This document shows, one piece after another, positions 33,843-42,000 of a DNA stretch of 64,000 nt. A program made the position numbers and the translations under genes. This stretch comes from Rhizobium sp. Root1203 (lineage in GTDB: Bacteria; Pseudomonadota; Alphaproteobacteria; Rhizobiales; Rhizobiaceae). The number at the start of each line of letters is the position of its first letter. Within the stretch, counting starts at the first letter, position 1. The DNA lies in the NCBI RefSeq assembly GCF_001424945.1, contig NZ_LMCW01000023.1:193501-257500 (forward strand). The letters are read 5' to 3'. The notes under the pieces are model-generated. The model was not told where the DNA came from. It did not search any database and worked only from the letters and a program-made list of their open reading frames with translations.

Positions 33843-34793
33843 CTACTTGGTTTGCATAATGCTCGAAAGCACTGTGCCGGCGCAAGCCGTTCCGCCATCC
33901 CGAGAGGCTTCTCGAACGATCCAATCGCGAAACGCCATCAGGGGTGCGTAATCCGCGCGCTCGGGCGGATAGGCGAGGTAGTAGCGTCCGCTGCTCTCCA
34001 TTTCGCGACCGACAGCTGCGACGAGGTCGCCTCGCTTCAGTTCGTCCTGGATGAGGAACGTCGGGAGCAATGCGACGCCCAGGCCAGCCGTCGCCGCTTG
34101 TGCCGCCGTTGCAAACTGGTCGAAGAGCATGCCGTGCACGTTCTGAAACGCCACGTCGTTGCCGGCAAACCACTGCTCCCAGGCGTCCGCCCGTGTGTTG
34201 AGGTGCAGGAGGGGAACGCCGAGCAGATCGGGCGCCTCCTTGATCGCATAGCAATCGCGAAACTCCGGACTGCAAGCCGGCACCGTTTTTTCGGACATCA
34301 GGAATGCCAGCTCCGCACCCGGCCAGTGGGGGTGACCGAAGTGGATCGCGGCATCGATCGAATCGAGGCGAAAGTCGAACGACGACAAACGCGTGGCCAG
34401 ATTGATGGTGACGCCGGGGTTTGCGGCAAGAAACCGTCCGAGACGCGGCGCGAGCCAGCGTGTACCGAATGTCGGCAGGATCGCAAGATTGAGGGTGCCG
34501 CCATGCGGGTTGGCACGGAGATTGAGCGATGCGTTCGAAATTCGCCGCAGCGCCTCGCGGATCTCGCGCGCATAGCTGTCACCTGCAACGGTCAGGCGCA
34601 CCGTCTGGCGTTCACGGATGAAAAGCTCCACGCCGACCTGCTCTTCCAGCGCCTTGATTTGCCGGCTGACGGCACTTTGAGTCAGATCGAGTTCGCGCGC
34701 AGCCGCGGTGACGGTCCCCGTGCGAGCGACGGCCTCGAACGCTGCCAGCAATGAAGTCGAAGGTAAAAATCGCCGTGATCGCAGCATGATCAT
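33843..34793 (-). CDS. LysR family regulator of the amaAB locus
   Basis: 316 residues. An N-terminal winged helix is seen ('LLAAFEAVARTGTVTAAARELDLTQSAVSRQIKALEEQVGVELFIRE') with a GcvA-like effector domain ('LNLAILPTFGTRWLAPRLGRFLAANPGVTINLAT', 'GLGVALLPTFLIQDEL'). It is divergent from the pipecolate oxidase and aminoadipate semialdehyde dehydrogenase genes, which it probably regulates. A 10-base inverted repeat with one arm just before its own start suggests autoregulation. Confidence 0.88.
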   Translation of the reverse strand: MIMLRSRRFLPSTSLLAAFEAVARTGTVTAAARELDLTQSAVSRQIKALEEQVGVELFIRERQTVRLTVAGDSYAREIREALRRISNASLNLRANPHGGTLNLAILPTFGTRWLAPRLGRFLAANPGVTINLATRLSSFDFRLDSIDAAIHFGHPHWPGAELAFLMSEKTVPACSPEFRDCYAIKEAPDLLGVPLLHLNTRADAWEQWFAGNDVAFQNVHGMLFDQFATAAQAATAGLGVALLPTFLIQDELKRGDLVAAVGREMESSGRYYLAYPPERADYAPLMAFRDWIVREASRDGGTACAGTVLSSIMQTK

Positions 34794-34795
34794 TC

Positions 34796-34899
34796 CATGG
34801 GAGAATGAGCTATTTCCGAAAAGTCGATATTTATGGCTTTTATGGCCTTGTAAAGAACTTCATTAATCGAAATCGGAATGAATGGGGAGTTCTCCCATG
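34796..34899 (+). promoter_or_regulatory. LysR-amaA operator region with long-range inverted repeat
   Basis: CATGGGAGAA (34796-34805) is repeated in inverse as TTCTCCCATG (34890-34899), 84 bases away. The right copy is itself part of GGGAG-tt-CTCCC (34885-34896), and the left lies between CATTC and GAATG arms (34791-34807). This pattern fits two sites for one LysR tetramer bending the DNA between them. Confidence 0.5.
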
Positions 34900-35028
34900 C
34901 CAGTAGGCTTCGTTTGCCCTTGGTGCCACGGTCGAGCATGCCTGCAGCTGAGGCCGGTTGCCTGACTGGTTTCGCGAATGATCGGGCAGCGGTAGAATGC
35001 TGCAACCTTAAACGGATGGATTTGATCG

Positions 35029-36312
35029 ATGCTGAACGATCCGCGCTCGCACGGGCTTTGGGAAAAAACCGCTCCGCCGCCGCCGGCGACCTCTTCTCTG
35101 GAAGGGGACGTCAGTGCCGATGTGGTGGTGGTGGGCGGCGGTTATACGGGGCTTTCGTCAAGCCTTCATCTGGCGGAGGCCGGATCGCGGGTCGTATTGC
35201 TCGAGGCAAAGGAGATCGGGTTCGGGGGAGCAGGGCGCAATGTCGGGCTGATCAATGCCGGCATGTGGGTCATGCCAAACGATTTGCCGGGTGTCCTAGG
35301 CCCGGTCCACGGCGAACGCCTTCTCGACATGTTGGGCAATGCGCCGAAGCTGGTGATGGAACTGATCGACAAGCACGGCATCGCCTGTGAGCTTGAGCGC
35401 AACGGGACGCTCCATGTCGCCGTAGGCGCCGATGGTCTCAAGGAAATCGAAGACCGGACTAAGCAATGGGCGGCGCTTGGAGCACCGGTGATCCTGCTCG
35501 ATGCTGCGGAAACCGAAAGGCGCGTCGGCAGCAGCGCCTATACCGGGTCGCTGCTCGACATGCGCGCCGGGACTCTGCAACCGCTTGCTTATGCCCGGGG
35601 ACTTGCCGATGCAGCTGTCAAAGCTGGCGTTGCCGTTCACACGTCGAGTCCTGTCGTGGCGACCGAGCGAAGCGGCAATCGCTGGACGGTCAAAACGGCA
35701 ACGGGTCAAGTGACTGCCGACTGGATCGTTGTCGCCACCGATGCCTATAGCACGGGCCCATGGGAGAAGGTGCGTGCCGAACAGGTGCATTTGCCCTATT
35801 TTAATCTGGCGACTACGCCACTCAGCGACAACCTGCGCAAATCAATCCTTACCGGCCGCGAGGGCGTCTGGGATACCAAGGAAATTCTCTCGTCCTACCG
35901 GATGGACAGGGCCGGCCGGCTGGTCTTCGGCAGTGTGGGCGCCCTGCGCAATACCGGGCTTTCTGTCCACAAAGCGTGGGCAAAGCGATCCCTGAGGAAG
36001 CTGTTTCCCCACATCGGCGACGTGGAATTCGAATGCGAATGGTACGGCAATATCGGCATGACCGACAACGCGCTGCCACGCTTTCACAAATTTGCGCCTA
36101 ACGTCGTCGGGTTCTCAGGCTATAATGGCCGCGGAATTGCCCCCGGCACGGTATTCGGCCGCACGCTGGCCCGCCATATCCTGGGCCAGCTGAGCGAAGC
36201 AGATCTGCCGCTGCCGCTGACGGCGCCGGCCGAGCCGCGCTTCCGTGCAGTCAAGGAAATATGGTACGAAGCCGGCGCCCAGGTCGCTCACTTCGCCGAC
36301 GCCCGCTTTTGA
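35029..36312 (+). CDS. amaA: FAD-dependent L-pipecolate oxidase-like protein
   Basis: 427 residues. The N-terminal dinucleotide motif 'VVVVGGGYTGLSSSLHLAEAG' is followed by DAO-family sequence ('GAGRNVGLINAGMW', 'GTLQPLAYARGLADAAVKAG', 'FSGYNGRGIAPGTVFGRTLARHI'). In Pseudomonas the matching enzyme oxidises L-pipecolate to piperideine-6-carboxylate. Here it is followed within 25 bases by an ALDH7 aldehyde dehydrogenase, the next step, so the pair is assigned to D-lysine/pipecolate catabolism. Other imino or amino acid substrates are possible. Confidence 0.75.
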   Translation: MLNDPRSHGLWEKTAPPPPATSSLEGDVSADVVVVGGGYTGLSSSLHLAEAGSRVVLLEAKEIGFGGAGRNVGLINAGMWVMPNDLPGVLGPVHGERLLDMLGNAPKLVMELIDKHGIACELERNGTLHVAVGADGLKEIEDRTKQWAALGAPVILLDAAETERRVGSSAYTGSLLDMRAGTLQPLAYARGLADAAVKAGVAVHTSSPVVATERSGNRWTVKTATGQVTADWIVVATDAYSTGPWEKVRAEQVHLPYFNLATTPLSDNLRKSILTGREGVWDTKEILSSYRMDRAGRLVFGSVGALRNTGLSVHKAWAKRSLRKLFPHIGDVEFECEWYGNIGMTDNALPRFHKFAPNVVGFSGYNGRGIAPGTVFGRTLARHILGQLSEADLPLPLTAPAEPRFRAVKEIWYEAGAQVAHFADARF

Positions 36313-36337
36313 GAACAACAAGGTTGGAACCACGACA

Positions 36338-37876
36338 ATGACCATTGCAACACTCGACCTCGCATCGGAAACGAAGATGCTGCTCGCCGAACTGGGCGTT
36401 TCCGCGGACCGCTTCACCGGCGGCACACTGCGCGTCGCTTCGCCGGTATCCGGCAAGGAAATCGGTGTGTTGACGGAACACTCCGTCGCAGAGGCGAAGA
36501 CTGCGATCGCAGAGGCACACAAGGCATTTCTGGAATGGCGCGCCGTTCCTGCCCCGAAGCGCGGCGAGCTCGTCCGTCTGCTTGGAGAGGAGCTGCGCGC
36601 CGCCAAGGGCGCTCTCGGCCGTCTGGTTTCGATCGAAGTCGGCAAGATCACCTCCGAGGGTCTCGGCGAGGTTCAGGAGATGATCGACATTTGCGACTTT
36701 GCGGTCGGCCTGTCGCGTCAGCTCTACGGTCTCACGATCGCGACCGAGCGTTCGGAGCACCGCATGATGGAGAGCTGGCATCCGCTGGGCGTCGTCGGCA
36801 TCATCTCGGCCTTCAACTTCCCAGTGGCGGTCTGGTCGTGGAATGCGGCGCTGGCACTCGTCTGCGGCAATTCGACAGTGTGGAAGCCGTCGGAAAAGAC
36901 ACCGCTGACGGCGTTGGCGACGCAGGCCCTGTTCGAAAAGGCATTGAAGCGCTTCGTTGCCGAAGGCGGTGCTGCGCCGGCCAATCTCTCGACGCTGCTG
37001 ATCGGCGGCCGCGAGGTGGGAGAAGTGCTGGTCGATCATCCGAAGGTGCCGCTGGTTTCGGCTACCGGTTCGACAGCCATGGGCCGTGCGGTCGGTCCGC
37101 GCCTGTCGCAACGCTTTGCCCGTGCCATTCTCGAACTCGGCGGCAACAATGCCGCAATCATCTGCCCGAGTGCCGATCTCGACCTGACATTGCGCGGAGT
37201 CGCCTTCTCGGCGATGGGTACCGCCGGCCAGCGTTGCACGACGCTTCGTCGCCTGTTCGTCCACGAGAGCGTCTACGACACGCTCGTTCCGCGCCTACAG
37301 AAGGCCTACGGCTCGGTTACCATCGGCAACCCGCTCGAAGCCGGTACGCTGGTCGGACCGCTGATCGACAAGCAGGCATTCAGCAACATGCAATCCGCTC
37401 TTGAGCAGGCGAAAGCCGCCGGCGGGAAGGTTACAGGCGGCGAGCGCGTCGAAAGCGGCTCCGCGGAAGCCTTCTACGTCCGTCCGGCTCTGGTCGAAAT
37501 GCCCTCGCAGTCCGGTCCCGTCGAAAACGAGACCTTCGCGCCCATCCTCTACGTGATGAAGTACCGCGATTTCGACGAGGCGCTCGCGCTGCATAATGCC
37601 GTGCCGCAAGGGTTGTCGTCGTCGATCTTCACCAACGACATGCGTGAAGCCGAAACATTCGTCTCTGCCCGCGGCTCCGATTGCGGCATCGCCAACGTCA
37701 ACCTCGGCCCTTCGGGTGCAGAGATCGGCGGCGCATTCGGCGGCGAAAAGGAAACCGGCGGCGGTCGCGAGTCGGGCTCCGATGCCTGGAGGGCCTACAT
37801 GCGCCGCACGACGAACACCATCAACTACGGCAAGACCCTGCCGCTGGCACAGGGTGTCAAGTTCGACGTCGAGTAG
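36338..37876 (+). CDS. amaB: L-alpha-aminoadipate-6-semialdehyde dehydrogenase (ALDH7)
   Basis: 512 residues from MTIATLDLA. An ALDH7 (antiquitin) enzyme: 'WHPLGVVGIISAFNFPVAVWSWNAALALVCGNSTVWKPS', 'ILELGGNNAAIICPSADLDLTLRGVAFSAMGTAGQRCTTLRRLFVH' with the catalytic cysteine in 'GQRC', and 'GAFGGEKETGGGRESGSDAWRAYMRR'. It oxidises aminoadipate semialdehyde, in equilibrium with piperideine-6-carboxylate, to 2-aminoadipate with NAD(P). Second gene of the amaAB operon. Confidence 0.88.
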   Translation: MTIATLDLASETKMLLAELGVSADRFTGGTLRVASPVSGKEIGVLTEHSVAEAKTAIAEAHKAFLEWRAVPAPKRGELVRLLGEELRAAKGALGRLVSIEVGKITSEGLGEVQEMIDICDFAVGLSRQLYGLTIATERSEHRMMESWHPLGVVGIISAFNFPVAVWSWNAALALVCGNSTVWKPSEKTPLTALATQALFEKALKRFVAEGGAAPANLSTLLIGGREVGEVLVDHPKVPLVSATGSTAMGRAVGPRLSQRFARAILELGGNNAAIICPSADLDLTLRGVAFSAMGTAGQRCTTLRRLFVHESVYDTLVPRLQKAYGSVTIGNPLEAGTLVGPLIDKQAFSNMQSALEQAKAAGGKVTGGERVESGSAEAFYVRPALVEMPSQSGPVENETFAPILYVMKYRDFDEALALHNAVPQGLSSSIFTNDMREAETFVSARGSDCGIANVNLGPSGAEIGGAFGGEKETGGGRESGSDAWRAYMRRTTNTINYGKTLPLAQGVKFDVE

Positions 37877-38077
37877 TCGCTGCATCGCGACACGCGGGAC
37901 GATGGCGTAACAGCGTCATCGTCTCTTTTCTGTGAGTGCCTTGTTCCATGCATGCCACGGTTATGCCTACCCTGCGTTCAATCTCGCCGTCTGCATACTT
38001 GTTCAAATTGCCAGAGATCAGGGTCTCGCTGGCGGCTCGCATCGCGACGATCAACGCCCTCTGAGAGTTTTTAGAGT

Positions 38078-38092
38078 TGACTAATTAATTCA
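38078..38092 (+). promoter_or_regulatory. IRO-box-like (RirA) operator before the iron transporter
   Basis: TGA-CTAATTAAT-TCA matches the IRO motif TGA-N9-TCA exactly, within the longer palindrome TTGACTAATTAATTCAA (38077-38093). It lies 110 bases before the start of the binding-protein gene. RirA is the rhizobial iron-responsive repressor. Confidence 0.65.
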
Positions 38093-38201
38093 AGTATTTG
38101 TGATCTGTCGGGATTGCTGAAAACTTGAAATCCCAGTTCAAGAAAAATATACGGGCATTTATCACCCTGGGGAACTCGGGTGAAACGCCATGGAGGGCAT
38201 C

Positions 38202-39230
38202 ATGAAAATTTCCCTTAGCAGTTTCTCGGGAGCGTTCGCACTGGCTGCGTCGCTTCTTGCTGCGACATCGCTGGCATCAGGCGTCGCGCGCGCCGATCAA
38301 TCCGAGGGCATCGTGGTCTACAACGCCCAGCACGAAAGCCTGGGCCGTGAGTGGATCGATGCCTTTACCAAGGAAACCGGCATCAAGGTGACGATGCGTC
38401 AGGGCAGCGACATGCAGTTCGCCAACCAGATCGTTCAGGAGGGCGATGCTTCGCCGGCCGACGTGTTCCTGACCGAAAACTCGCCCGCCATGACCCTCGT
38501 CGATTCCGCCGGCCTCTTTGCTCCGGTCGACAAGGATACGCTGGCGCAGGTGCCGGATCAGTATCGCCCGTCCGATGGCATGTGGACCGGTATTGCGGCG
38601 CGTTCGACCGTGTTTGTCTACGACAAGACGAAACTGACCGAGGACAAGCTGCCGAAGTCGCTGCTCGATCTCGCCGATCCGGCCTGGAAGGGCCGTTGGG
38701 GTGCAGCGCCGGCTGGAGCCGACTTCCAGGCGATCGTCAGCGCCCTGCTTGAACTCAAGGGCGAGGAAGCGACAGCCGCGTGGCTGAAGGCGCTCAAGGA
38801 GAACGCAACGCCCTACAAGGGCAATAGCGTTGCCATGAAGGCGGTCAACGCCGGTGAAGTCGAAGGCGCTGTTATCTACCACTACTATTGGTTCGGCGAT
38901 CAGGCAAAGACCGGCGAGAACAGCAAGAACGTCGCGACCCACTACTTCAAGAACGAAGATCCTGGCGCGTTCGTCAGCATTTCCGGCGGTGGTATCCTGA
39001 AGTCCAGCCAGCACCAGAAGGAAGCTCAGGCGCTCCTGAAGTTCATCACAAGCAAGGCCGGGCAGGACATCCTGAAGAACGGCACCTCGTACGAATATGC
39101 TGTCGGCAAGGACGCCGCGTCCAACGACAAGCTGGTTCCGCTGTCCGATCTGCAGGCACCGAAGGTCGATGCTGCGAAGCTGAACAGCAAAAAGGTCACC
39201 GAGTTGATGACCGCTGCAGGTCTCATCTAG
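38202..39230 (+). CDS. fbpA: iron(III) ABC transporter, periplasmic binding protein
   Basis: 342 residues from MKISLSS, with GGAGGG just upstream; ATG 38190 is four codons earlier. Signal peptide to about 'VARADQ'. The mature part resembles FbpA/AfuA: 'GIVVYNAQHESLGREWIDAFTKETGIKVTMRQGSDMQFANQIVQEG', 'ADVFLTENSPAM', and the iron-binding tyrosine pair in 'VIYHYYWFGDQ'. It carries Fe3+ in the periplasm. A strong hairpin follows it, before the permease. Confidence 0.88.
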   Translation: MKISLSSFSGAFALAASLLAATSLASGVARADQSEGIVVYNAQHESLGREWIDAFTKETGIKVTMRQGSDMQFANQIVQEGDASPADVFLTENSPAMTLVDSAGLFAPVDKDTLAQVPDQYRPSDGMWTGIAARSTVFVYDKTKLTEDKLPKSLLDLADPAWKGRWGAAPAGADFQAIVSALLELKGEEATAAWLKALKENATPYKGNSVAMKAVNAGEVEGAVIYHYYWFGDQAKTGENSKNVATHYFKNEDPGAFVSISGGGILKSSQHQKEAQALLKFITSKAGQDILKNGTSYEYAVGKDAASNDKLVPLSDLQAPKVDAAKLNSKKVTELMTAAGLI

Positions 39231-39306
39231 GGCCTCGTGTCGCAGATGCCTGCGGGTTAAAACTATTGCTTTTGGCTCAAGAAAACCTTAGGGCATGACG
39301 AAATCC

Positions 39307-39342
39307 GGCAACCGCTTGGTCAAGAGCGGTTGCCTTCCTTTT
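39307..39342 (+). terminator. intra-operon terminator between binding protein and permease
   Basis: GGCAACCGCT (39307-39316), eight-base loop, AGCGGTTGCC (39325-39334): a perfect 10-base-pair stem followed by TTCCTTTTT. Located 76 bases after the fbpA stop and 8 bases before the earliest permease start. Partial termination would yield more binding protein than permease. Confidence 0.8.
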
Positions 39343-39349
39343 TCAGGGT

Positions 39350-40966
39350 GTGAAGGCGGCGGCCTTGCTGCAGGACAACAGATTGCTCGCTCCTGGCCAA
39401 CAGATGCCGACGGTCCAGCCGCTGGTCGGACTGAACCGGCTGCGTGCCCGCATGCCGCATGTCTCCGTCGTTCTCATTGCGTCCGTGGTCGCCCTGTTCA
39501 GCCTGGTGCCCCTGGGTTTCATCGGCTGGATCACGGTCGACGTGGGTTGGCAGACGGTCAAGGAGTTGGTGTTTCGGCCGCGTGTCGGCGAATTGCTCGT
39601 CAACACCGTGCTTCTGGAAGCGATCACCGTTCCTGTCTCTATCGTGCTGGCGGTGACACTTGCATGGCTGACCGAGCGTACGGATATTCCCTTTGGCCGG
39701 CTTTGGGCATGGCTCGCCGTCGCCCCGCTTGCTGTTCCCGCTTTCGTGCACAGCTATGCCTGGGTCAGTCTGGTCCCTGGCATGCGCGGACTGCAGAGCG
39801 GCGTCTTCGTTTCCGTGCTTGCCTACTATCCGTTCCTCTACCTGCCTGTCGCGGCCGCGCTCCGGCGGCTGGATCCGGCGATCGAGGATGCTGCAGCTTC
39901 GCTTGGCCTCGGCCCCTGGGCGGTATTCTTCCGCGCGGTCCTGCCGCAGCTTCGGCTTGCAGTCTGCGGCGGCTCCCTGCTGATCGCGCTGCATCTTCTG
40001 TCGGAGTACGGCCTTTACGTGATGATCCGTTTCGATACGTTTGCTACGGCGATCGTCGATCAGTTCCAGTCCGCCTACAACAGTCCGGCAGCGAACATGC
40101 TGGGTGGCGTTCTGGTCGGCTGCTGTCTTCTGCTTCTCACCCTTGAGGTTCTGCTGCGGGGCAACGAGCGGTATGCGCGAATCGGATCGGGGTCTGCCCG
40201 TCCCGCAGACCGCCGGCGTCTCGGCTGGTTCGTCGTGCCTGCCGTGCTCCTGCCGGTCGTGCTGGGTTGTCTTACGCTGGGCGTTCCATTCGTGACGCTC
40301 GTGCGCTGGCTCTATCTCGGCGGCCTCGATGTCTGGCGACTGGATACCGTGGGCAACGCGTTCGCGCAGACCGTCATCCTTGCCGTCGCCGGCGGGATAC
40401 TGGCGACAATGGCAGCCGCCCCGATGGCTTGGCTTTCGGTGCGTGCTCCGGGACGGTTCCAGCGCATTCTCGAAGCTTGCCACTACTATGTCGGCTCTCT
40501 GCCGGGCGTCGTGGTGGCGCTGGCACTGGTCACGATCACCGTCCGCCTGGTTCTGCCACTGTATCAGACGTTCGCCACTCTGGTTGTTGCCTACATTCTC
40601 CTCTTCCTGCCGCGCGCGATGGTCGGTCTTCGCGCCAGCATCGCGCAAGCTCCGGTCGAGCTGGAGCGCGCTGCCATGGGTCTTGGGCGAACGCCGGCGC
40701 AGGCTGTGCGGCAAGTCACCATGCGGCTTGCTGCACCCGGAGCGGCTGCCAGTATTGCGCTTGTGGCGCTTGGCATTACCAACGAGCTGACGGCCACCTT
40801 GATGCTCGCGCCCAACGGCGTCGAAACGCTGGCGACTAAATTCTGGTCGCTGACCAGCGAGATCGATTACGTGGCGGCCGCACCGTATGCCTTCATGATG
40901 GTGGTCCTGTCACTGCCGCTGACCCTTCTTCTCCATGCTCAATCGAAACGGACTGCCGGACAATGA
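39350..40966 (+). CDS. fbpB: iron(III) ABC transporter permease
   Basis: 538 residues from a GTG at 39350; the ATG at 39404 (MPTVQPLVG) is also plausible, and neither has a good ribosome site. Two homologous sets of about six helices, each with an EAA loop: 'RRLDPAIEDAAASLGLGPWAVFFRAVLPQL' and 'AQAPVELERAAMGLGRTPAQAVRQVTMRLA'. This is the single-chain duplicated permease of the FbpB/SfuB kind. The 3' end overlaps fbpC (ATGA). Confidence 0.85.
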   Translation: MKAAALLQDNRLLAPGQQMPTVQPLVGLNRLRARMPHVSVVLIASVVALFSLVPLGFIGWITVDVGWQTVKELVFRPRVGELLVNTVLLEAITVPVSIVLAVTLAWLTERTDIPFGRLWAWLAVAPLAVPAFVHSYAWVSLVPGMRGLQSGVFVSVLAYYPFLYLPVAAALRRLDPAIEDAAASLGLGPWAVFFRAVLPQLRLAVCGGSLLIALHLLSEYGLYVMIRFDTFATAIVDQFQSAYNSPAANMLGGVLVGCCLLLLTLEVLLRGNERYARIGSGSARPADRRRLGWFVVPAVLLPVVLGCLTLGVPFVTLVRWLYLGGLDVWRLDTVGNAFAQTVILAVAGGILATMAAAPMAWLSVRAPGRFQRILEACHYYVGSLPGVVVALALVTITVRLVLPLYQTFATLVVAYILLFLPRAMVGLRASIAQAPVELERAAMGLGRTPAQAVRQVTMRLAAPGAAASIALVALGITNELTATLMLAPNGVETLATKFWSLTSEIDYVAAAPYAFMMVVLSLPLTLLLHAQSKRTAGQ

Positions 40967-42000
40967 CGCTGCTCACGATCGCCGGTATCGGCAAGCGCTA
41001 CGGCCATGTCCAGGCGCTGGAAAGCATCTCGCTCGATGTTGCCGCCGGCAGCCGCACGGCCGTCGTCGGGCCTTCGGGTTCGGGCAAGACGACGCTCCTT
41101 CGCATCATCGCCGGATTCGAGCAGCCGGACGTCGGACGGGTGACCCTGGACGACGAACTCCTGGCCGACGGACCCGCAGCCGTACCGGCGCATAAGCGGG
41201 GTATCGGCATAGTCTCGCAGGAGGGCGCGCTCTTTCCGCACCTCGATGTCGCCGACAATATCGGCTTCGGTTTTCAGCGTGGAACGCCCGATCGCAACAA
41301 ACGCATCGCCGAGCTGCTCGACATGGTCGAGCTGGATCGTAACATGCTGACCCGTCGGCCCCACCAGCTCTCCGGCGGCCAGCAGCAGCGCGTCGCGCTG
41401 GCGCGCGCACTTGGCCGCAAGCCTCGACTGATGCTGCTTGACGAGCCGTTCTCCGCGCTCGACACCGGACTGAGGGAAAACATGCGCAAGGCCGTTGCCC
41501 GCGTCCTGCAGGCGGCTGGCATCACCACGATCCTCGTTACCCACGATCAGGCCGAAGCACTGTCCTTCGCCGACCAGGTTGCCGTGCTTCGTGAGGGTCG
41601 CCTCATTCAAGCCGGGTCCCCGCAGTCGCTCTATCTACACCCGCAGGACCGGGAAACGGCGCTCTTCCTCGGAGATGCCGTGATGCTGCCGGCGATCATC
41701 AAGAACGGCTTTGCCGATTGTGCGCTCGGCCGTGTCGCCGTCGATAGCGGCCATCAGGGCAAGGTCGAGATCATGCTGCGCCCCGAGCAGATCCGTGTCG
41801 TTACCGACGATAGCGAACCGAAGTATGGCGGGCGCGTCGTCGAGGTGGAGTTTGGCGGCGCGACATGCACCGTCGCGGTGTCGCTCGAAGGCGTCGCACT
41901 GCCGCCGATCCTGATCAAGACCTCGAGCGTGGCGCTTCCCGAGCGGGGCGATCGCGTTCGCCTCGACATCGCCGGCAAGGCGCATGTGTTCGGCCGCTGA
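40963..42000 (+). CDS. fbpC: iron(III) ABC transporter ATP-binding protein
   Basis: 345 residues. Walker A 'GPSGSGKTTLL', Q-loop 'VSQEGALFPHL', signature 'LSGGQQQRVALARAL', Walker B 'LMLLDEPFSALD', H-loop 'LVTHDQAEAL'. A C-terminal TOBE-like domain follows ('EIMLRPEQIRVV', 'VEFGGATCTVAV'), usual for the FbpC/PotA class. The start overlaps the permease stop. Converges on the glucanase candidate with adjacent stops at 42000/42001. Confidence 0.88.
   Translation: MTLLTIAGIGKRYGHVQALESISLDVAAGSRTAVVGPSGSGKTTLLRIIAGFEQPDVGRVTLDDELLADGPAAVPAHKRGIGIVSQEGALFPHLDVADNIGFGFQRGTPDRNKRIAELLDMVELDRNMLTRRPHQLSGGQQQRVALARALGRKPRLMLLDEPFSALDTGLRENMRKAVARVLQAAGITTILVTHDQAEALSFADQVAVLREGRLIQAGSPQSLYLHPQDRETALFLGDAVMLPAIIKNGFADCALGRVAVDSGHQGKVEIMLRPEQIRVVTDDSEPKYGGRVVEVEFGGATCTVAVSLEGVALPPILIKTSSVALPERGDRVRLDIAGKAHVFGR

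Noticed and set aside
39320..40714. 464-residue minus-strand open frame across the iron permease
   Set aside because: Antisense to a clear membrane protein; composition is polar and repetitive and no motif is seen.
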